Assembly (NCBI GenBank): GCA_000431515.1
Contig: HF991340.1
Span: forward strand, 2,540 to 8,554
From: Clostridium sp. CAG:632
GTDB taxonomy: Bacteria; Bacillota; Clostridia; Lachnospirales; Lachnospiraceae
DNA: 6,015 nucleotides
Reading direction: 5' to 3'
The position numbers and the translations under genes were made by a program. Within the stretch, counting starts at the first letter, position 1. Every line of letters starts with the position of its first letter. Below the pieces are notes generated by a model that saw only the letters and a program-made list of their open reading frames with translations, was not told the origin of the DNA and did no database searches. Positions 4,904 to 6,015 of this stretch are shown piece after piece.

Positions 4904-6015
4904 ATGGCAGTTCAGGATTATTTGGAGGCAATGAAACTCGGACGGAAAGAGTATCGGAACCGCATTAATAAGGGGTTGTATCCGTACCTTCCGGTGTTAG
5001 ATGAGATCTTGTCACATGTAGAGATAGAGAAAGAAGTAAATCTTGGTCTGGTTCAGGTTCCGTTAAAGCTGGTGATCGGAACCAGTACGCGTGCCAGAAC
5101 GAATGCATTTGCCGGTAATTTTATGCCAATCTTAGACTGGGGGTCCGAGTTCGCTGCGAAGTGGGCGGCTTTGAGCGACAGTCAGATGGAGGAAGGCATC
5201 CGGGAACCGATCAAGGTGTATGAATACATGAACCGCTACTATGTAGTAGAGGGAAATAAGCGGGTCAGTGTTCTGAAGTATTTTGATGCGGTTACGATTC
5301 CGGCAATGGTTACCAGAAAGGTACCGAAGCGTACCGAGGATCTTGAAAATAAAATATATTATGAATTTATGGATTTCAACCGGGTTTCCGGTGTAAATAA
5401 TATCTGGTTTTCCAAGGAGGGAAATTTCCCTAAACTGCTGGAAGTGCTTGGATACGAGCCGGATCATATGTGGACGGATGATGAGAAACGGGATTTCGCC
5501 TCTGCATATCTGGCATTTTCAACCACATATGGACAAAAGGGCGGGAAAAAGCTGCCGATAACGACCGGAGATGCGTTTCTGACATTTCTGACTATTTACG
5601 GGTATGAAGAGACGAAAGAAATGACATCCGTGGAACTGGGAGACAATATTGATAAAATATGGAAAGAATTTCTGATTCTTTGTAACAATGATGAGGTAGT
5701 GGATCTCCGGATGGATCCGACGGATCTTGGAAAGAAAAATGTACTGAGTTATCTGATCCCGACGAATGCGAAGAAACTGAAGGTGTCATTTGTTTATGAT
5801 AAATCACCGAGTAATTCCGATTGGAATTACGGACATGAGCTGGGAAGAAAATACATTCAGGATCGTTTTCCGAACGAAATCGAAACGGAAGCGATCGAAA
5901 ATGTCTCACCGGATGAGAATGCGGCTACTGTGCTGGAAGACCTGATCGATTTCGGCAGTGACATTATTTTCACAACAACCTCTCAGCTGATCCAGCCGAG
6001 TCTGGTAGCGGCTGG
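4904..6015 (+). CDS. Cytoplasmic BMP/PnrA-family ligand-binding protein with a ParB-like N-terminal domain (partial)
   Basis: The frame runs from ATG 4904 to the right edge without a stop, giving 370 residues so far. The N-terminus (MAVQDYLEAMKLGRKEYR) has no hydrophobic segment and no lipobox Cys, so the protein should stay in the cytoplasm. This is unlike ordinary BMP/PnrA substrate-binding lipoproteins of nucleoside ABC transporters. Residues about 100-135 contain YYVVEGNKRVSVLKYF (112-127), the 'V.EGN.R..AL' pattern of ParB/sulfiredoxin-like domains, where it is a nucleotide-binding or nuclease-type motif. From about residue 290, KKLKVSFVYDKSP and then SDWNYGHELGRKYI match the start of the BMP (PnrA-like) domain, in which '.W.Y.HDLGR' is characteristic. 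Much of that domain is beyond the edge. Residues about 140-285 join the two and I do not recognise them. Automated pipelines would probably call it a BMP-family ABC transporter substrate-binding protein. A role as an intracellular nucleoside or nucleotide sensor is inference. Confidence 0.88.
   Translation, partial: MAVQDYLEAMKLGRKEYRNRINKGLYPYLPVLDEILSHVEIEKEVNLGLVQVPLKLVIGTSTRARTNAFAGNFMPILDWGSEFAAKWAALSDSQMEEGIREPIKVYEYMNRYYVVEGNKRVSVLKYFDAVTIPAMVTRKVPKRTEDLENKIYYEFMDFNRVSGVNNIWFSKEGNFPKLLEVLGYEPDHMWTDDEKRDFASAYLAFSTTYGQKGGKKLPITTGDAFLTFLTIYGYEETKEMTSVELGDNIDKIWKEFLILCNNDEVVDLRMDPTDLGKKNVLSYLIPTNAKKLKVSFVYDKSPSNSDWNYGHELGRKYIQDRFPNEIETEAIENVSPDENAATVLEDLIDFGSDIIFTTTSQLIQPSLVAA

Noticed and set aside
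5132..5909. Open frames on the minus strand (5132-5467 and 5592-5909)
   Set aside because: They lie wholly antisense to the long + strand BMP/ParB-like frame, have no ribosome binding site or recognisable domain, and have Ser/Arg/His-rich compositions typical of reverse-frame shadows.

Overview
The window looks like chromosome from a Clostridia bacterium, most likely Lachnospiraceae. The evidence is moderate GC content with AT-rich intergenic gaps, strong AGGAG-type ribosome binding sites, sigma-A type promoters, an enolase very close to the clostridial form, and a BMP-family/ParB-like hybrid protein of a kind I associate with Lachnospiraceae. This placement is an inference from sequence feel, not from a database search. 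All six genes lie on the + strand, and no mobile element, tRNA, rRNA or CRISPR array is visible.

Layout. (1) Bases 2-502 are the 3' end of a heavy-metal P1B-type ATPase gene, closed by a strong intrinsic terminator (569-595). (2) Bases 705-1493 encode a five-helix membrane protein with a DUF3592-like soluble domain, behind its own promoter. (3) Bases 1570-2235 encode a TetR-family regulator. Its promoter and start codon carry two abutting palindromes, and it has no Shine-Dalgarno sequence. A long hairpin straddles its stop codon. (4) Bases 2325-3179 encode a class I SAM-dependent methyltransferase of the leucine carboxyl methyltransferase/Tcmp family. The gap before it has an inverted repeat with the same half-sites as the tetR palindrome. 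(5) Bases 3371-4669 encode enolase with a GTG start, behind a good promoter and a roughly 140-nt leader that can fold into a compact three-way junction. (6) After two hairpins and a promoter, the gene starting at 4904 encodes a cytoplasmic protein joining a ParB-like motif to a PnrA/BMP-type ligand-binding domain; it runs off the right edge.

How the genes fit together. TetR plus methyltransferase reads as a self-contained regulated pair, with TetR probably controlling itself and the methyltransferase. A second palindrome, GTTAG-N6-CTAAC, occurs at both the tetR and enolase promoters, hinting that one factor may touch both. Enolase is the only gene with an assured pathway role (glycolysis). 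The most interesting non-coding element is the enolase leader: three nested helices, with duplicated segments that could allow alternative pairing. The most interesting protein is the BMP/ParB-like hybrid, which lacks any export signal.
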